This document shows, in pieces, positions 6,447 to 9,004 of a stretch of DNA of 9,004 bases. Below the pieces are notes generated by a model, which was not told where the DNA came from, did no database searches, and saw only the letters and a program-made list of their open reading frames with translations. The position numbers were made by a program, and so were the translations under genes. Numbering within the stretch: position 1 is the first letter of the stretch; the number at the start of each line of letters is the position of its first letter. This DNA comes from Anaerolineae bacterium (lineage in GTDB: Bacteria; Chloroflexota; Anaerolineae; JAAYZQ01). The DNA lies in assembly GCA_016929795.1 (NCBI GenBank), contig JAFGIA010000376.1, forward strand, positions 1-9,004. Direction: 5' to 3'.

Positions 6447-7691
6447 ATGTCCGCTCCATATAGAATGCGCTCATTGGTTCTGCTGGCGTCGTTTCTGGTC
6501 ACCGGCTGTGGATCGGTCGAGCCCACGGTCACGCCCCTGCCGCCTACTGCTCCACCCCCGCTGCCGACGGTGCCGGCGGGAGCGACCAGGGTGGAGGACC
6601 TTAACGCGCCGGAGGCGATTTCGGAACAGGGAGAATCGGTCGGCCTCCCGGCCAAGCTCGACCGGGAGATCGAAGACGTTTTTCGCCAGTCGGACTCTCC
6701 GGGGCTGGCCGTTGGCGTCGTCGTGGATCAGCAGCTCGTGTACGCAAAGGGCTGGGGCGTGGTGAATCTGGAGACAGGTGGCGAGGTCACTCCACGAACG
6801 CTCTTTCACATGGCCTCGATCACCAAGCCTTTTGTCGCCACCTCGATCGTGCAGCTCCTCGAGCAGAATAAGCTCTCCCTGGACGATCGTATCGTGGAGC
6901 ATCTCCCCTACTTCCAGATGGAGGACAGGCGCTACGACATGCTCACCATCCGCCAGTTTCTGACTCACTCTTCCGGCATGCCTGACGTGATGGATTACCA
7001 GTGGGACGAGCCAGAGTACGACGAGGGAGCGCTCGAGCGTTACGTTCGCAGCCTTACCGACCGGCGGCTCGTGTCCATGCCCGGAGAAAAGTTCACGTAC
7101 AGCAACATGGCCTTCGAGGTGCTGGGTGATCTGATCGCCAAGGTCTCTGGGCAATCGTTCGCCGACTATGTAAAGGAGCAGGTTCTTCTTCCCCTGGGCA
7201 TGGACGACAGCAGCCTCCTCATTCGAGAGGTCGATCCGGCCCTCCTGGCCAACGGGCACGTCGAAGAAGAGGGAGGAAAGGTCCGGGTCAGCGAGCATTA
7301 TGCCTACAATCGCGCCCACGGTCCGAGCTCGTGCCTCTACTCGAACGTCGTCGACATGAGCCGGTGGGCCATGGCCAACATGAATCGGGGCGAGCTGGAG
7401 GGCAGGCGCATCCTGGACGCATCGAGCTACGATCTCCTGTGGACACCGGCGGTGGAAGCAGGTGCCGGCGATGGCCGGCCGCGCTATATTGGCTTGAGCT
7501 GGTTCCTGTCCGATTATGGGGGGTACCAGACGGTCAGCCATGGCGGGCGCGACGTCGGCTACCAGACCAACCTGGTCATGGTGCCCGACGCCGGAGTGGC
7601 GGTCATTGTGCTCAGCAACTATTCGGGCCCGGATGAGGTAGTCACCACAGTCACACGCCTGGCGCTGGAGCTGGCCCTGGGCTCCGAGTGA
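6447..7691 (+). CDS. Beta-lactamase-family (S12) serine hydrolase lipoprotein
   Basis: A 414-residue secreted serine hydrolase of the class C beta-lactamase/penicillin-binding protein fold. The N-terminus has basic residues, a hydrophobic segment (about 9-19) and a lipobox VTGC, so Cys21 should be lipidated. A Pro/Thr-rich linker (about 24-45) follows. Catalytic motifs: SITK (124-127, SxxK nucleophile Ser124 and base Lys127), YSN (218-220, YxN) and HGG (365-367, in place of the KTG of true beta-lactamases). HxG at the third motif is common in esterases, D-aminopeptidases and peptidases of this family, so antibiotic resistance should not be assumed. The start at ATG 6447 is chosen for the G-rich ribosome site; ATG 6465 is an alternative but would shorten the positively charged n-region. 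It lies 16 bases after lepA and may be co-transcribed. The substrate is unknown. Confidence 0.9.
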   Translation: MSAPYRMRSLVLLASFLVTGCGSVEPTVTPLPPTAPPPLPTVPAGATRVEDLNAPEAISEQGESVGLPAKLDREIEDVFRQSDSPGLAVGVVVDQQLVYAKGWGVVNLETGGEVTPRTLFHMASITKPFVATSIVQLLEQNKLSLDDRIVEHLPYFQMEDRRYDMLTIRQFLTHSSGMPDVMDYQWDEPEYDEGALERYVRSLTDRRLVSMPGEKFTYSNMAFEVLGDLIAKVSGQSFADYVKEQVLLPLGMDDSSLLIREVDPALLANGHVEEEGGKVRVSEHYAYNRAHGPSSCLYSNVVDMSRWAMANMNRGELEGRRILDASSYDLLWTPAVEAGAGDGRPRYIGLSWFLSDYGGYQTVSHGGRDVGYQTNLVMVPDAGVAVIVLSNYSGPDEVVTTVTRLALELALGSE

Positions 7692-7751
7692 TGGCGGATG
7701 GACTGTCATCTGCCCTACTGGTGGGGTGTCGGCGAGGAGGACGATCCGTGT

Positions 7752-7807
7752 TCGTAGGACGGCTTCAGTCGTTTTCGGACGGCTTTAGCCGTCTCTCTGC
7801 GTCCTAT
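7752..7807. repeat. Double-hairpin palindromic repeat in a convergent gap
   Basis: Two short palindromes lie in tandem: GACGGCTTCAGTCGT (7758-7772, imperfect) and GACGGCTTTAGCCGTC (7778-7793, perfect 7-base arms around TT). Near-complementary outer arms, GTAGGAC (7754-7760) and GTCCTAT (7801-7807), enclose both. It sits between the ends of two converging genes, where a terminator is expected, but neither strand has a T-run after the hairpins. It may act as a transcription barrier or be a dispersed repeat. A 10-base direct repeat, CGGCAGGTTG, flanks the right side at 7809-7818 and 7851-7860. Confidence 0.7.
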
Positions 7808-7877
7808 CCGGCAGGTTGCTAGCTCTCGCGCCGGCGAGGCGATGGAGAATCGGCAGGTTGTTGGGTCACTCGAGCGC

Positions 7878-8189
7878 TCAGAAATTGCGGATGAATGCGA
7901 TCTCTGCGGCCAGGCGTACCCTGCTCTTCCACACCCACTGAGCATCATGCCGGGCGATCAGGCTCCGAAGGAGCGTTCTCTGCTCTTTCTTTTCCGCGGC
8001 CGTCAGGTTCAAGGGGGCCAAATAGTGGCCCAGCAGGGTCAGGGGGTCCTTCTCCCAGTTGTCCGGCATGGCCTCAGACGGATCGAAGGGGATCTCTTCA
8101 CAGAGGTCGTCAGCAGCACTCAGGACACCCATGTAGTTGCTGAGGGCCTGGCGAAAGTGCTCAGCGTATTCCGGATCGTTCTCTTTCAC
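7878..8189 (-). CDS. Hypothetical protein, 103 residues
   Basis: Not recognised. The start is placed at GTG 8189, seven bases after GAGGAGG, giving a protein that begins MKENDPEYAEHFRQAL. The same frame is open further upstream to 8447, but that part is rich in Gly/Ser/Cys without regular structure and probably is not translated. The protein looks helical and soluble, with an acidic N-terminal half (DPEYAE, DDLCEEIPFDP) and a basic C-terminal half (AEKKEQRTLLRSL, WKSRVRL). It has no signal peptide, membrane segment or metal-binding pattern. It lies downstream of the Mrr-type nuclease on the same strand, 292 bp away, so a functional link is not shown. Its stop is 186 bp from that of the converging beta-lactamase-like gene. 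Confidence 0.6.
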   Translation of the reverse strand: MKENDPEYAEHFRQALSNYMGVLSAADDLCEEIPFDPSEAMPDNWEKDPLTLLGHYLAPLNLTAAEKKEQRTLLRSLIARHDAQWVWKSRVRLAAEIAFIRNF

Positions 8190-8481
8190 GTGCACGCCTC
8201 CTCTTGTCCAGGGCCGGCCCACGGGCAGGTCACACTGTCCGCCCAGTCTCCCGACCGATACATCAGGCATCCATCCCTGACAGATCTCGGTGCCCCCATC
8301 TCCTGGGCTGCTGCCCGCGGACAAGCTGCCGCCCGAAATCTTCCCACTGCTCCGGTAGAACCCGACCAGGGCACTGCCTGTGCCCGCTACACACCGGCCC
8401 GCACTCTCGGCCATGCACGGCACTGTCAGGATTGATGCAATCCCCACTATGCCTCAATTTCCACACCCTATTTCATTGCCT
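8190..8481. other. Non-coding stretch, possibly gene remnant
   Basis: This 292-bp gap between the Mrr-type gene and the small hypothetical gene holds only the GAGGAGG ribosome site at its left end. Minus-strand frames are open in two registers (8447-8190 and 8466-8263), but neither has a convincing ribosome site or a recognisable protein. No good sigma-70 promoter was found for the downstream gene. A decayed gene cannot be excluded. Confidence 0.4.
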
Positions 8482-9004
8482 CTACGCTTCCTCAAAGTAG
8501 TCCAAGTCTATCCGCTTTAGCTCGTAGGTCGCCACCGGCGATACGCCAACGTTGTAGTCAATCATCAGCCGGGCCAACGTTTGCCCATCGATCAAGATGA
8601 TCTTGCTGTCAATCGTCGAAGCATAGCTGCGGGCGGACTGGCTAAAGTCTGAGGTTGTGATAAAGACTCCCTTCCTGGCGTGTTGCCCGTGCAGCGCGCC
8701 CACAAAGCTCTGGATATCAGGCCGGCCGACTGTACCTTGCCAGCGCTTGGCCTGGACATAGACAATGTCAAGTCCCAGACGGTCCTCATTGATGATACCA
8801 TCGATGCCTCCATCCCCTGTCCTGCCAATGGCCCGACCTGCGTCCTTCCGTGTCCCACCGTAGCCCATCTTGACCAGCAGGTCGATGACTAGGCTTTCGA
8901 AAAAGCGTGGAGAACACCCCTTGACCGTGATGAGCAACTGCTCGGCAAGTCCTTCGTCAAGTCTCTGGTGTGCTGCCTCGATCTCCTCTTCCGGCGTCTG
9001 TTCA
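8482..9004 (-). CDS. mrr: Mrr-type restriction endonuclease, C-terminal part (5' end outside window)
   Basis: Type IV, modification-dependent restriction enzyme that cuts DNA carrying methylated bases. The visible 173 residues continue in frame to the right edge with no start needed inside the window; a TTG at 8937 is internal. The opening TPEEEIEAAHQRLDEGLAEQ is the usual linker of Mrr proteins. The Mrr catalytic domain follows: SPRFFESLVIDLLVKMGYGG (visible residues 31-50), GDGGIDG (63-69) with a candidate catalytic Asp68, QAKRW (84-88) as the QxK form of the PD-(D/E)xK nuclease signature, and GRPDIQSFVGAL (93-104). It ends with the family's typical IDLDYFEEA. Full-length members are about 300 residues, so the N-terminal recognition domain lies outside. 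All visible nuclease motifs are intact. No methyltransferase partner is expected for this type. Confidence 0.92.
   Translation of the reverse strand, partial: EQTPEEEIEAAHQRLDEGLAEQLLITVKGCSPRFFESLVIDLLVKMGYGGTRKDAGRAIGRTGDGGIDGIINEDRLGLDIVYVQAKRWQGTVGRPDIQSFVGALHGQHARKGVFITTSDFSQSARSYASTIDSKIILIDGQTLARLMIDYNVGVSPVATYELKRIDLDYFEEA

Noticed and set aside
6471..7709. A 412-residue open frame antisense to the beta-lactamase-like gene
   Set aside because: It is a mirror of GC-rich codons on the other strand. The sense frame has the lipobox and all three catalytic motifs, while the antisense protein shows no family features.
8276..8431. An 8-base inverted repeat (CCTGACAG and CTGTCAGG) bounding the gap near the Mrr-type gene
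   Set aside because: It is too short and too widely spaced (about 140 bases) to stand out from chance, with no transposase or target duplication seen.
8190..8447. An upstream extension of the small hypothetical gene to 189 residues
   Set aside because: The added part has irregular Gly/Ser/Cys-rich composition, and the GAGGAGG site spaced correctly for GTG 8189 indicates a start there.

Overview
The window is GC-rich bacterial chromosome. Its look (codon use dominated by G/C-ending codons, several short palindromic repeat families, a Zn-ribbon threonine synthase paired with a second fold-type II PLP enzyme) suggests an Anaerolineae-like member of the Chloroflexota. That is a judgement from general appearance, not from a marker-gene comparison. 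No rRNA, tRNA, CRISPR array or insertion sequence was seen.

Left part (1-3669, minus strand). Three genes read right to left: a GntR/UTRA transcription factor (3669-2920), a threonine synthase-like PLP enzyme (2777-1431) and a second PLP enzyme of the cysteine synthase/TrpB fold (1380 to beyond the left edge). The regulator has a textbook sigma-70 promoter (TTGACA, 17 bp, TATAAT). Both gaps between these genes are filled by palindromic repeats, and a third repeat sits inside the threonine synthase reading frame, adding about 34 residues without breaking it. The most plausible reading is a small amino-acid metabolism operon led by its own regulator; the substrate is unknown.

Middle part (3670-7691, plus strand). 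A divergent promoter region separates the regulator from an atypical short-chain dehydrogenase/reductase (3837-4628) that lacks the catalytic Tyr and Lys. Its stop codon overlaps by one base the GTG start of lepA (elongation factor 4, 4628-6430). Sixteen bases after lepA comes a serine beta-lactamase-family lipoprotein (6447-7691) whose ribosome-binding region contains a run of nine G. The three genes probably form one transcription unit.

Right part (7692-9004). A double-hairpin repeat lies in the convergent gap after the beta-lactamase-like gene. Minus-strand genes follow: a 103-residue protein of unknown function (8189-7878) and the C-terminal catalytic part of an Mrr-type, modification-dependent restriction endonuclease entering from the right edge (9004-8482). 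They are separated by 292 bp with no convincing gene.

The most unusual feature is the concentration of four unrelated palindromic repeat types in 9 kb, above all the heptad-based element inserted in frame in the threonine synthase gene. It resembles in principle the Rickettsia palindromic elements that are carried inside protein-coding genes. No clear new multi-gene system could be demonstrated.
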